A DNA stretch of 64,000 nucleotides from Nageia nagi (Eukaryota > Pinophyta): positions 117,242,001-117,306,000 of the forward strand of contig JBITNC010000001.1 in the NCBI GenBank assembly GCA_050084985.1. The letters are read 5' to 3'. The notes under the pieces were generated by a model, which searched no databases, was not told the origin of the DNA, and was given only the letters and a program-made list of their open reading frames with translations. The position numbers and the translations under genes were made by a program. This document shows, piece after piece, positions 11,169 to 22,771 of the stretch (positions are counted from its first letter, which is position 1; each line of letters begins with the position of its first letter).

Positions 11169-11905
11169 TCATGCATAGAAGGGTTTCAAATACATTACAT
11201 TAGTGAAATGTTTTTTTTCTCTTCCGTCAATAGTGACTAGCTTATATGCTTTATGAGGATACTTAACCTTAACAATGTATGGACCAATCCAATTTATTTC
11301 AAACCTACCTTTATCTTTTTTTTTATCCCTGATTTTGTGATGATTTTCTTTTAGAACCAAATCCCTAACATGAAATTCACCTGGTATGATCTTCTTTGTA
11401 TATGCCCTCTTTGTTCTTTTCTAATATGCCTTAAGATGCTCTAAATCATGGATTATCTTCTCATCCAATCCTTCCAATTACCTTAAACTTACATTCCTTT
11501 GTTCCTCCCAATTAATGATACCTTCCAAAGAAACTTACAAAGATGTAATCTCCAACTCTAAAGGAAGGATTACCTCATTACCATAAACCAATGAGAATGG
11601 AGTACATCCTATTGTAGATATGATGCTTATTCTGTAGGTCCATAATGCATTACCAACTATGAATTCCAATCCCTTTAGTTATTCTTAATAGTTTTACAAA
11701 AGATGTTGATAATGGTATTGTTGGTTGCTTCAACCTACCCATTACCTTGTGGGAAATATATGGATGAAATTTTTTTCTTGATATTAAATGCCTTGCAAAA
11801 TTACCTTACATGTTTTCTCATGAAGTTCTTACTATTATCCATGATGATGTGAGATGGAACCCCAAAACTTTATTGGAACTTGAGCTCAATTTAAGACCAT
11901 TCGAA
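11169..11905 (-). pseudogene. Gypsy-C integrase, C-terminal half
   Basis: The minus strand reads HIIMDNSKNF, then a QGNG.VEATN-like segment (part of the DDE core), then SHWFMV. It ends with the chromodomain-less C-terminal tail MVLKENHHKIRDKKK and GRFEINWIGPYIVKV, finishing VMYLKPFYA at 11172. This marks the end of the pol frame. Several stops and frameshifts are present. An insertion at 11906-12435 separates it from the front half of the core. Confidence 0.75.
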
Positions 11906-12435
11906 GTTAAATATCAAACCAATTTACTATCTACTAGACTTTCTCAACAAATTAGTCATATTTGAAAAGGTATAACTTTTTTCAAAGACCTCCAATTGAT
12001 TTGATTCTTTTGCATTGGATATTCCTTGATGATACCTTTCCAATGAGTATATGCATGCCTACCTTTGCTGAAGGTTTGACCATTATCTTGGCCATTTTCC
12101 TAGAAACTTTTCAATCTCTATGTTTCATACTAAATGTGATCACATTTTAAAATAGAGCTTGCATGTATAAATTTAGTATGTGCGGATTTTTTTAATTTTT
12201 TTCTCCTAGTTTAGATTTAGGATTTACTATTTTGAGTTTTTCTTTTACCTAGTTTATGTCTAGCATGTTAGGTTAATTTTAGGACTTCTAGATTTATGCT
12301 TTTTAAGATTAGATTGTAACAAGTTATGATTATCCAAATTGAATTTATATTTAATTGAGTCAATGTTTAGGATTGTACAAATCCTATATATGTATGTAAA
12401 TGTTTCATTTTTTAATCAATTAAAGTAATATTCTG
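11906..12435. mobile_element. Unclassified ~0.5-kb insertion splitting the Gypsy-C integrase core
   Basis: The host frame breaks after FTNNIIAR on the right and resumes as FWGSISHH-like sequence on the left; the two join as IIARFGVPSHIIMDN after removal. The inserted piece is AT-rich, with a TATATATGTATGTAAATG block and an ATCAATTAAAG block near its right end, like the R/U5 part of an LTR. No terminal inverted repeat or clean duplication was seen. It may be a truncated solo LTR; the boundaries are approximate. Confidence 0.4.
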
Positions 12436-12983
12436 CTTCTCAATCTTGCAATTATATTGTTAGTGAAAGATTTCACTATTTGAGAACCCTTGAAAGATAT
12501 TAAAGGTACAACTTTATCCCATTTAGTGAAATATTCAATGTTAACCAAAATGAACTTACACCCCTCACTGGATTTAGGATTAATCAATCCATCTAAATCC
12601 AAATCCCAAATAGCAAATGGTCAAGGAGAAACCATTACAAGCAACTCATATGAAGGAGCAAATCTTAATTTACCATGCTTTTAACACTTCTCATATTTTT
12701 TAACATGAAAAATGCAATCTTTTTCCATAAATGACCAATAATAACCTAATCTTAAAATCTTGTGAAAGATAGCCTTACCATTTAAGTTACCTCCATTTAT
12801 ATGATCATGCACTTGCTCCATAACATTGCTAGTTTCTTCTTCAACCAAGCACCTAAGAAATGTTCTATCAAAATATTTCTTATAAAGGATATCACTAATG
12901 ATTACATTTCTTATTGCTATCTTCTTGAGCCTCCTTTTTATGAACTTATTGTGATATGAATACAAAATTTGACCATCCTTCAA
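12420..12983 (-). pseudogene. Gypsy-C integrase, zinc-binding domain and start of the core
   Basis: The H2C2 zinc-binding domain is read from 12983 to 12681 (EQVHDHINGGNLNGKAI, then GYYWSFMEKDC and KKYEKC). The start of the catalytic core follows from 12602 (MDLDGLINPKSSEG, then ILVNIEYFTKWDKVVPL), including the first acidic position region. The core is cut by the ~0.5-kb insertion to its left. Confidence 0.75.
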
Positions 12984-13193
12984 AACGTTGTATATATCAA
13001 CATACCACTTAGTATATGGAAGAATAACACATGCAATCTATTCTTTTTCAAAGAAATTAATAAATAATCCCTCATCCACTAAAGATTTATTCTTAATTTT
13101 ATTTTATCTTAATCAATTTTTCCTCATATTCAATGGAAATAGGTTTCAAAGAAGAAACATTATCCATGGAATCAACAAATCTATTACTATTTC

Positions 13194-13439
13194 CTAGGAT
13201 ATTCTCAAACTGAATACTTGTGAAGCATCTTTCAACCTCGTGACTGTTAAATCTTTATAGGGTTGTAAATTTTCATCCTCTGTATTACAAACCTCATTTA
13301 TTTGATTAATAATAAGATATAAATCACCATAAACTTGTTGATTCTTGAAATTCAAATTGATACTAATCTTCAAAGCCAAAAACAAAGCCTCATTCTCAAT
13401 TATATTGTTAGTGCAATCAAAATTCAACTTGTAATCCAT
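13194..13439 (-). pseudogene. Gypsy-C second (RVT_3-type) RNase H-like domain
   Basis: LNFDCTNNIIENEALFLAL followed by VYGDLYLIINQINE matches the N-x-x-E-x-E-A and G-D-S/L motifs of the additional RNase H found after the RT-linked RNase H in many plant gypsy elements. It lies between the first RNase H (to its right) and integrase (to its left). That is the usual arrangement, and contrasts with Gypsy-H in this window. Confidence 0.65.
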
Positions 13440-13678
13440 GGTAATAATATCAATTTAAGGAGATACCAATCAATACCTACCCTAAACCCTTTTAGGCATT
13501 TAGAACCATCAAAATAAAGTGCACAATTTTTCTCATCTTCTTATTCAACCCATGCCATAAGATCATCTTAAAACTATTCCTTTCTTAAATTAGAGTCCCC
13601 ACATGGTGCCTATGCTAACATAAAAACAATAACCTATCCCTTAATTACCTTTTAACACATGTAAATGAGATCAAATTC

Positions 13679-14201
13679 TTACAAATACATTATCCATTTA
13701 GAAGACCTTCCTTGTAATTGAGGTTTAGAAAGTAGGTATCTCAATGGATTAGCTTGAGCAACTACATAGGTGGTATTGGTGATCATATAATGTCTTAATT
13801 TCTCATAAATATACATAATAAAAAAATATAAATTTTCAATTGGAGTATACCTTATTTCAACATCATGCAAGGTTTTACATAAGTAAGACACAACCCTTTA
13901 TTTACCTTCATCATCATTTTGCACCAAAATAACTCCTAAAACATGATCATAGCTGAGATATATAAATAAAAAGGCCTTTCATGATCAACAAGTTGAAAAA
14001 CATGAGGATTAAGTAAGTACCTTTTGATGTCATCAAATTATTTTTAACATTGTTTTTCCCAAACATGGTTGTATCCTTTTTGAGAAAATGGGAGAAAGGA
14101 GCTATCCTATCAGCCAATTGAGCCATAAATCTTTTGATTGCTTGTAATTTTGCTTGCAAACTCCTAATTTGCTTGATGTTCATAGGAGGAGGCATATCCA
14201 T
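13679..14201 (-). pseudogene. Gypsy-C RT-linked RNase H
   Basis: MPPPMNIKQIRSLQAKLQA and FMAQLADRIAPFSHFLKKD connect RT to RNase H. YLCKTLHDVEIRYTPIENL and LRHYMITNTTYVVAQANPL follow at 13891-13700. One frameshift near 13930 separates the pieces. The acidic catalytic residues cannot all be confirmed. Confidence 0.75.
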
Positions 14202-14225
14202 GATAGATTTTACCTTAGGATCAAT

Positions 14226-14930
14226 TTAAATTTCCTTTCTAGAGATAATGTATCCCAACAATTTTCCTCTTGATACTCCACAAATACACTTCTTAGGGTA
14301 AATCTTCAAATTAAATTTTCTTATTCTTTCAAAAATAACCCTTAAATCCTCTACGTGATCCTCTTTTTTCTTATATTTGGAAAGAATATCATAAACATAT
14401 ACTTCAATAGATTTATGGATCAAATCATGAAATAAGTCTTGTGCTGGTCCTCCTTATTGATTCTTATATGATTATAACTTGAAAAACCATCCATAAAAGA
14501 TAATAGTTCATGAGCAATAATAAAGTATACAATCATATCAATATGTGAAAATCGAAAATTATCCTTAGGATAAGCTTTATTCAAATATCTAAAATTTGTG
14601 CAACATATAATTTCCCCATTTGTTTCATAGTAGGGAAAATATTATACAACCTAGGTGAACAATCAATAGGTTCAATAAAACCAACCATGTGATGCTTGTC
14701 AATCTCTTTCTTGACCAACAAAGCATGCTTAGGATACATAGGACTTATTTTCTATTTTACAAGATTCACATCCTTATGAACCACCAAATTATGAGTAATA
14801 AAGTGAAGATCCAACCCAATCATGTCACCATATTCCCAAGAAAATATATCATAAAAATCCTTGAGAGAAATTTTTGATACTTGACATTCTCATCACCAAC
14901 ATTCACAACTCCAATATGAATAATCTATGG
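14226..14930 (-). pseudogene. Gypsy-C reverse transcriptase
   Basis: From right to left it shows MYPKHALLVKKEIDKH, GFIEPIDCSPRLYNI, a damaged fingers/palm region, and the active-site segment VYVYDILSKYKKK at about 14400, where YVDD has become YVYD. FNLKIYPKKCICGVSRGKL follows. Loss of the catalytic Asp and several stops make it inactive. Confidence 0.75.
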
Positions 14931-15859
14931 CACTTCCTTAAAACCAATGTTTATCTCAGTTGGAGGCTCATTCGACAAACGTATCTCATCACTAAGTTGA
15001 GATAAATTAGGTAATGCCCCTAATCCTACTAAGGCATAAAATAAACCATGTCAAAAACAACACACACACACACCTACCTATACAACCTAGCCTACTCCTA
15101 GTTGAGTAAAGATGAAAGTAGGCTAGTGTAGCATGGATAAACTTTCTATATCATCCATTTCCTCTACAAAATAAGCATAAGAGTGGAGTGCTCTTCTTAC
15201 TTTACTCTTAGGTGAGACCTTTTGAACTTTGATCTTGCCCCCAACATGTGTAAGAGCATATAATCCATATCAAACATGTCAATAGATCTTGAAACTTTCT
15301 TAGATAGCATGGGGTAATTCAGATCATAATATACTACACTAGAGTGGATGTTGACAGTAGTGTTCATGCTACAAGTAGCATTGGTACACCTCCTTCTACA
15401 CAAAGCACTCCTCTTGGGTGATTCAAGCACTAACTTGAGAATATTTTGTATCTATTCCTTTATTTCTAATCCATATTCTAATTTTGATTCTTCATCACTA
15501 CTAGTTGAAAATAGTTATTCCTCACTATCCTTTACACCAATTCCTCTTTTTACTATGTTTAATTTGAACATATCAACAAGAAACTCTTCATTTCCTTGCT
15601 CAAATTTACCCAATACTTTATCCTTATACCTTCTAGATTCCATGTACTATGGGATCAATGGTGCATGGTATTGCATGGCTCTAGCTCTCTTATTGATTTA
15701 TGCATAAGTAGCTACCAGTTTAAACTCTTTATAGCTTTTTTCAATAGAATCAAAAGTATCTATGTTGTACAAAACCTTTTTTGTACTCTCATCATCAAAC
15801 TGAGATTGGAAACAATAATATTTAGGGCATGTATGATGGAGTGAATGCTGATATTCCTC
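14931..15859 (-). other. Gypsy-C linker between protease and RT, no domain recognised
   Basis: AT-rich decayed sequence in the position of the protease-RT linker. It has a short (CA)n tract near 15058-15078. Open frames of up to 119 codons on the plus strand are antisense to the element and have no recognisable domain. Confidence 0.4.
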
Positions 15860-16594
15860 TAAATCTAATTACAGGTGCTGGGTATGGCATGAATGTTTGA
15901 ATTTCCATGAAGCACTATACTTACCAAAGCTATTGATATCATATTGGATTAATTTCTAATTGACCACATAGGTACCAACACCTATTCCCTGTATAATTGT
16001 ATTCTATCATTATGCTCATTTTCTACTTCCTTTAGTTTCTCTTAGACATTTATCTCAATGTAAGGAATTAGCCTGGTGTCAATTCATATGATCATGCTTG
16101 TAAAACCATATGCCACTTTAATGATACATTCCTTTCCTTAATGGTTAAATTTCAATAATCTATGTAAATTAGATGATACACACCTCATTAAATGGATCCA
16201 TGGTCTCCCAATAAAGATGTTGTAAGGGAACTTATTAATGACATATGTATTTATCTCCATAATCTTTGATCCTAGCTGAACTGGAATGGAAATATGACAT
16301 ACATATTACTTTTTAATATTGTCAAAGCCTTTGATATTATACCTTTTCCTTTGTAACTTGCTCATTAACATTTTTCCAAAATGTTACAGAATTTTTAGAG
16401 AGAAAATGTTCAATCCTGGTCCATCATCTACCAATGCATCTTTGACTATCTTTCCCATGACTTTTACATAAATGTGCATAGTTAAATGAATATGAGTTAT
16501 CTCTTGGATATAATTTAACCATCATTAACAAATAATATCTACTTAAAATAATCAACCATACATACCTATGCACTTCTAGAAATGTTAGTATTAT
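15860..16594 (-). pseudogene. Gypsy-C aspartic protease
   Basis: The minus strand reads DDGPGLNIFSLKIL (active-site region D-x-G-x-G-L-N-I in relatives, here DDGPG). SIPVQLGSKIMEINTYVI and FPYNIFIGRPWIH follow, the standard protease body of this gypsy group. The N-terminal side is cut by Gypsy-D at 16595 and resumes at 35909. Confidence 0.7.
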
Positions 16595-17305
16595 TATAAC
16601 TGAAATAATAATAATTAATTTAATCAATTTATTATGAAATAACAAAAAATTGATGACATAAAAGATGATAATGACCTAATTGACCTTGACCTATCAAAAT
16701 TGTATTTATGAAAGATACAAACCTATACTTTACCTATGACAAAGAATGAAGGAAAAATCCAATTGAAAGAGGATAAACGATGAGCTTCTCCAAAAGACAA
16801 AGCCACGAATCTAACCTCAACCCATCACCGATGCTAGGAAACCAGTGACATTGCCTAGTTACCATTCCAAAATATCTTTCCCTTTCACTTGATTTCATTT
16901 TACCACCTTTGATGCATGAAATATCGCTTACAAAGGGATGCAATATTGTAGGAATGTAGAGCTCATAGTATAACAAAATCTAGAGATGATAGGTGGTGTT
17001 AAGAAACATTGGTCAAGAATGACACAAGTATATTGCCACCTATCAAGGATTCAGGATTATATTATTTCATATCATATCTTTGATCATTCACAACCCCTCC
17101 ATATTTATAAGCAACATGTATAGTGCTAAGGCTCCTCCTTTGGCTTATTGTGTTGCTAAGTTGACTTGTTACCACAAAACATAAACGTAGATAAGAGTGC
17201 ACATAGAAAAGAGCATTATTTATAAATTAAATAAATAAATTTGAATACTTAAAAGGGTATTTTATTTAAATTAAAATTATTTTTTAGGTATTGATAGATG
17301 CTGCA
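16595..17305 (-). repeat. Gypsy-D 3' LTR
   Basis: Matches 35201-35908 along its length. Shared blocks include TGAAATAATAATAATTA at the left, AATGACACAAGTATATTGC in the middle and AAAGGGTATTTTA near the right. The outer ends are worn (TATAAC at left, GCTGCA at right), so the boundaries are good to a few bases. Confidence 0.8.
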
Positions 17306-18180
17306 CTTTGAATATGTGTCGATGCTTTTGGGACAAAAGATAATCAAAGCATAAATTCAAAGTATAACAAGATAAGTAAGAAAATTCTCCCTAAAAAGTT
17401 ATCTCATGATGGCATCTTAAAATGCCCCAATTTTTGTTTATATTATGCCCCCTATTTGAATTGGTTGTGACATGATGGACCTCTCATCATAGGAATAATA
17501 CAAGGGAAAGAAAAGGGAACTTGAAAAGAGCTTAGATAAGAAATGTTTTCATATAATATATCTCAAACATAAACATTAAATATTATGTTATGGAAAGTAT
17601 GATAAGAAAGAAAACCTATCCTTGGTGACTTACCCACCAAGATTTGATGAAGATGATAATCAATTTAAATTGATCAGCTTGGTTTCCCAAGCCACCATGT
17701 TGCCATGGATTTTTGATATGGATGGCCCTTCCTTGCAAAGTTACCAAATGAAAAGATTAACCCTTCCTTACAAAGGCATTGAATGATAAGAACGACCAAC
17801 TTGGTTTCCCAATTGACCATATTTTTATGGATTTACTGATAAGAGTGCCCCTTCCTTACAAAGAATGCCAATGATATGAAAAATGATACAAACGAAATAG
17901 CATATTGATATGTTTTGACAATCATATTTTTTGTAATAAATAAATTTTTACAAAATGAAATGAAAGTAAAGAAACAAAATACCTTTTTCATGAATTTACC
18001 ATGATTATGAAGAAATGATCAAATTTTGGACCATTTAAAACCAATGGCATCACTAGGAACACAACAACATCACTGGATTACAACCTTGTTTCCTAAAATG
18101 CTAGTATAAAAAGATGAAGAAATGCATGTGTTTATGTAAAAAATCAAATGTAAAACTTTTTCAAATGCATAACATTAATT
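17306..18180 (-). other. Gypsy-D non-coding spacer between integrase and 3' LTR
   Basis: No domain is recognised. Repeated cttggtttccca and cccttccttacaaag words at 17670-17870 form a short degenerate tandem array. A purine-rich tract (AAATAGGGGGCA on the minus strand) lies near 17445-17456 but does not abut the LTR. Confidence 0.45.
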
Positions 18181-18550
18181 GGATTACGTTATTTTTTACC
18201 TTCAATTATAGATAATTTATACACACTTTTTTTGTAATTTGCAATAACAATGTAAGGACCTATCCAATTAGGTTCGAACTTTCCTTTCTTTTAATTCTCC
18301 AAAGATTTAGTATTGGAAAGGTTTTCTTTTAGGACTAGATCACCAACTTTGAAATCTTTAGTTTTTATATTTTTACTATAGGATTTTTGAATTCTAGAAT
18401 GATAGACACAAAGGTGTTCTAGAGCATTAACCCATTTTTCATCTAGGACCTCTAGTTGGGCTAATCTAGCTTTTCTTCTATCCTCTTTAGGAATGAGGCC
18501 ATCTAGTGACACATGAAGAGATGGAATTTCTAATTCAAGGGGAACTTTAG
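18181..18550 (-). pseudogene. Gypsy-D integrase, C-terminal part
   Basis: The minus strand reads KVPLELEIPSLHVSLDGLI, LEHLCVYHSRIQKSYSKNI and FKVGDLVLKENLSN. It ends with a KFEPNWIGPYIVIA tail near 18240. The break at 18550/18551 is exact: the preceding residues (TPFSLMYGDEA) are found at 24002 onward, on the other side of Gypsy-E. One stop lies in the tail. Confidence 0.8.
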
Positions 18551-19769
18551 TGTAAGGATACCTAACACAAATCAAGTGCAAATCAATAAATTCAATTACA
18601 AAAACCCTAATGTCTATTCTAGGGAATCAACATTAAGCATTCACAATACAACATTGCTAATGTCTAAGCTAGGGCATACACTACAAGTGTACACAACACA
18701 AAGATGCCAACATCTAGCCAAGATAAGAAGATTGCAATGTATAAACCCTCAAAATGCCAACATTTATCTTGCCATGCATAAATGAATAAATACATCACAA
18801 CATTGCAATAATGGATATAAGAATAATACAACATGAGATTTGAATGCCCAATAAATGTATATATGATAAGAAATGATAAGTGATATAATACCAAGATCCA
18901 AGAGCTGGATGTTGGCCTCCAAGGAGCCAACTAGGGCATAATTGAATGTCTCTCACTATTATATGGATGGTAGAAGCATGGGATAATATTTCTAACTTAA
19001 AACCCAAATCCTCTCCATCGAAGGAGCCCTCCTTTGATCTCAAAAACCAGTAAAGGTAGAAGTGCAACGTTCGAATACCACTAGATGGGAAAGGGTGCTA
19101 CATCAATATCGTAGGCTACATGATCCCTCAACTTGATAGCCTAACTAATGCTACACCTAGGGGATTGCTTAACATTTCTAAGACTTATTTCCATAGGATG
19201 ATATCAAGATATAATAGAATAATCAGGTATATCCAACAATGAGGCTCTAATGCCTCTTTATACACTCAAATCTATCTAGATCTCACCTAGCAGTCATCAC
19301 CTAACTCCTTAATTATCAATGTTAGCCTCCTAAGGGTTGAGAATGTCCAACATGGATGCCTAGGGGTCAAACATACCTATGTGGGGGCCTGGAGTGCTAT
19401 AAATTCCAACATTGGGATCTAGGAGTACCATGCATGCGTAATGTGGTTCTAGGAGCCATGCATGGGATCTATGTGTTATAATGGGCTAATATGGGGGGTC
19501 TAGGAGTCTCCTGAAGGCTATCACATGTATACAATTGCTCATCCATCCATATAAGTACAAAATAAACCTTGGGATTCCCATAATCAAGATCAATATCTCC
19601 AAGTATAATAGAATGCCTAATCTATGCTTGGGAGGGAGATGTCCCACTTGGGACTCATAGTGGGGTCCCAAGATACAACATGAAAGCACAATGCAATAAT
19701 AAAATATATTACAAAAAAAAATCCATTAGATTCCATAATTAATGATAATAATGCAAGGGGGATGTCACA
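18551..19769 (-). repeat. Gypsy-E 3' LTR
   Basis: On the minus strand it begins TGTGACATCCCCCTTGC and ends CCTTACA. It matches 22772-24001 throughout. About 19320-19500 contains degenerate repeats of a gggtctaggagt/ccaacatggg type. Open frames of 88-90 codons inside it are not genes. Confidence 0.85.
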
Positions 19770-19782
19770 AAGCCTCCCTTAT
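19770..19782 (-). other. Gypsy-E polypurine tract
   Basis: On the minus strand AAGGGAGGCTT directly precedes the TGTGACATCC start of the 3' LTR, the expected place for plus-strand priming. Confidence 0.65.
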
Positions 19783-20059
19783 TGAATTGCTTTCCCTTAA
19801 GGAATAATGGAATGCAACTTCAATATTATCTTTTGAGCATTCTTCAGACCTGATAACTATGGTATGCCATGGTGGAATGCAACTTCAATACTTTCTACCC
19901 ATGATAAAAATATGATGTAGATTATTGAAGTCTCATAGCCATGCATCAATGTAGCATGCAAAAACTCTAGTTTGTTACAGCTATCACTCCCTCTTATCTA
20001 TTCCATGATCATCCTTAGCACACATGAGGATGAATGTGTACCTCCATAAGGGTGTACCT

Positions 20060-20640
20060 ACAAAAACCTTAAGTAAATCATGGGTGAGTTTAAAAAAATG
20101 GAGCTCTTGCTCCATAGATGAGGCCAAACCTCCCCCAAGCTCAACATGGAGTATTGAGCTCTCCCATCACTCCATGTGAGGTCCAAAACTCCTCCATCTT
20201 CTAATGTGGGGTGCCTAACTACTATCTGGTTCAACATAAAAAACCCTACCAAGTCTAATTTGGGGAGCCAACACCCCCTTATCACAACCGTTAGGTGCTC
20301 AAGCCCCTCCAAATGAAATGTGGGGTGCTCAAACCCCTTCATGCTCCTCAACATGTGCACATATTCCTCATACTCCCATGTGAGGTGTAGTAGCTCTCCT
20401 AAATCCAATGTTGGTAATTGAAGATCCTTTTGACTCAATGTATGGTGGAAAGCCTCCCTAATGCACAACATGAAATGAAAAATTACTTCAATATTTAACG
20501 TGAGGTAGAATCCATCCCCAAGGCCTAACATGTAGTGTAGGATGCCTTCTAAACCCAACATGGCCCCTCCAAGATCCATAGGATGTAATGTGGGGTATGG
20601 AAGCTCCCCAATGCTCCTCTTCCTTTACCAATACTCCTTT
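20060..20640 (-). repeat. Gypsy-E degenerate tandem repeat with a long open frame
   Basis: Diverged units of roughly 40-50 bases carry words such as atgtggggtgctcaa, cccctcc and caacatg. They run from about 20090 to 20630. A 173-codon minus-strand frame (20579-20058) spans most of it and encodes Leu- and His-rich repeated segments (LEGLEHLT, LGELLHLT). I regard the frame as a by-product of the repeat, though its lack of stops is notable. Confidence 0.5.
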
Positions 20641-20779
20641 TCATCCAACATGGTTGCATCTTCTACTTTGTTTTTCTTTTGAAACCACCCAATTACCTTT
20701 AGATGCTTATTTTCCACTTATAATCAATCATCTCAAATTCCCTGTAGTGTATGGGTCTTCCCATCGATCTCGAAACTCA

Positions 20780-21160
20780 TGGTGATTTTTTGGTAATTGG
20801 TGTGAATGTCATCCAAATCAAACAATCACTACATTCCCAAAATAATGTGAGTATACCCCTTTAAGGGATAAACATAAAAGTTCTCCCTCATAATGCAAGT
20901 TTGCAACCTTACTCCAAATCTCTCAACAATGTGATCCATAAGCGTGAGTTTCTTATTGGCATTGGAAACTATGAATCCTTAAAACCCCTTGGATTTTAGA
21001 TTCTTCTTCTCTACAAATCCTTCATCGATGAAGTTATGGGATGCTCCTGGGTCAATTAGGACCATCACATCCTAACCATCTACTTGCCCCACAACTTTTA
21101 GTGTCAGGTACTTATTCACCCCACGAAGTGAAATGATCATACATCCTAATGTGCCCTCTA
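20780..21160 (-). pseudogene. Gypsy-E aspartic protease (RVP_2 type)
   Basis: The minus strand reads DGQDVMVLIDPGASHNFID (active-site D-P-G-A-S where active proteins have D-S/T-G-A) near 21090-21030. HIVERFGVRLQTC and a terminal YTHIILGM segment follow. This is the last coding segment before the repeat region and 3' LTR. Confidence 0.7.
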
Positions 21161-21219
21161 CTCTCAGTGTCTCATGATATAAGGTATCCATGCCAAGATC
21201 CACATTTGAATCATTCTTC

Positions 21220-22170
21220 AAAACTACCTCTATCTAATGAATTTATCCCTTATCTTGGTAATGGTTGCCTAACTCCCAAGTTTTCTTACAGTAGAAGCAC
21301 TTGCATTCCTCTCTCATTTTCCTCCATGTGGCTATGTCCAATTATTCATTCAAGGTGGGGGGAATGGTTTGGCATTACTAGGCCCTTCCTTATTAGAGAA
21401 ATACTTCCATGTGATCAGCCCCTTGTTCGTATACCCTCCCTTGAGGGAATTAATGGTTGAGTCTAGTTCATATGCAGCCTAGATGGCATCATCAAGGCTC
21501 CTAGGTAAAGATACCTTGAACATGCTCTGTAATGGCTCCATCAAACCCTCTAAGAAGAGGAATATCAACTTAACATGTATTCATGCATTGGTCCTTATTA
21601 CCTCCATAATGTTAGATCTTAAAAATATTCATTCTCCCTCTTCTAATCAAACCTCTTAACCATCCACCTAGCAAACTTGACAAAAGAGGTGATGTGCAAG
21701 TAATCATGGATGATAAATCCATGCTGCCACCATTCAAAGGTATCACTCTTAATGTGTAAGGATGCATAATGGATTGAATCTTCCTCCATCATGTTTGGGC
21801 TCAAGGTGAAGTAAGTTTGCAATTGATGCAACCATGCCTTAATAGTCATTCATTTCCCATCACACATCTGCACTTGCATTTTATTTATATTTTATTATAG
21901 GTCTCTCTTGTCTCCCCATGAATTGCTTAGGGTATATGGGCCATGTGTGCTACTCCCCTTCAACTGTAATATCTTTAGGTAGTTGTTGAATTTGATATCT
22001 CTCTTCAACCTTGGATCCAGCATGGAATACTTCATAAAAATTTGATTTAGCTCTAGTGGACTAGGAACCCTATTCTTCATCTCCTCCTCCAATTTCTTGA
22101 TGAACATAGGCTTGGAAAAATTAGGGATGATGGTATGCTCCAACATCTTACTAACATCTTCCTCCAAGTA
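21220..22170 (-). pseudogene. Gypsy-E gag with zinc knuckle
   Basis: A gag N-terminal region is read from 22167 to 21895 (FSKPMFIKKLEEEMKNRVP). The capsid-like core runs from 21849 to 21643 (AWLHQLQTYFTLSP, then YASLHIKSDTFEWWQHG). A knuckle near 21310-21260 is read as CKCFYCKKTWELGNHY. Stops separate the parts. It is of the gypsy type whose gag and protease lie in one frame. Confidence 0.7.
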
Positions 22171-22758
22171 CCTACCTAGGAGAGGATTAGTACCCTATGG
22201 TGTTCAGTTTGAATGGGATCTCAAAAAAGTGGGTTTTGGATGACCCATATATCCATGGTAAGTAGATTCCCCATATCTCAAACTACATAATCTCCTCATG
22301 CTTAACTTCCTTTTTGCCTTATCCTCCTCATACAAGTCCTCTTTTTTTTACCTAAAATAGGATGTGGTGGGTTGACTTGCCTCTCTAGCTCTTCACAAAC
22401 TCCCACATGCCTATTTAGTTTTCGTTGCATGGTGGTGATGGCTGCTATCATGTTATGGATGGTCGAGATGAGCTCATTGAACTTTCATTTAGGTATGGAA
22501 TCCTAAAAAAGGAGTAGATCTTCTTCTCCTAGTTGATGTAGATATTCCTCTTGGCATATCCTCCTCCTCTACAGATGCACCCTCATTCGATGCCCCATTC
22601 ATCCATGGTCGGTGATCCTCCTCATGGAAGGACCTAGAAGGTGTTTCTTTGATATGTGATTTATTGCTCTTTCTTATGGATGCAATCTCTCTTTGAGTAC
22701 TAGATCTGGTGTAATAGATATGTACTACTATTTTCATACACAAGTTAGGTAGATCTAA

Positions 22759-22771
22759 GCTCTGATACCAC
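22759..22771 (-). other. Gypsy-E primer-binding site (tRNA-iMet type)
   Basis: The minus strand reads GTGGTATCAGAGC directly after the LTR end CTTACA, an exact TGGTATCAGAGC match. Confidence 0.85.

Noticed and set aside
18576-19067. Open frames of 69-90 codons on both strands
   Set aside because: They lie inside the Gypsy-E LTR, which is non-coding.
20058-20579. 173-codon minus-strand frame as a protein-coding gene
   Set aside because: It lies wholly within a degenerate tandem repeat between protease and 3' LTR of Gypsy-E, and its product only mirrors the repeat; I list it as an observation, not a gene.
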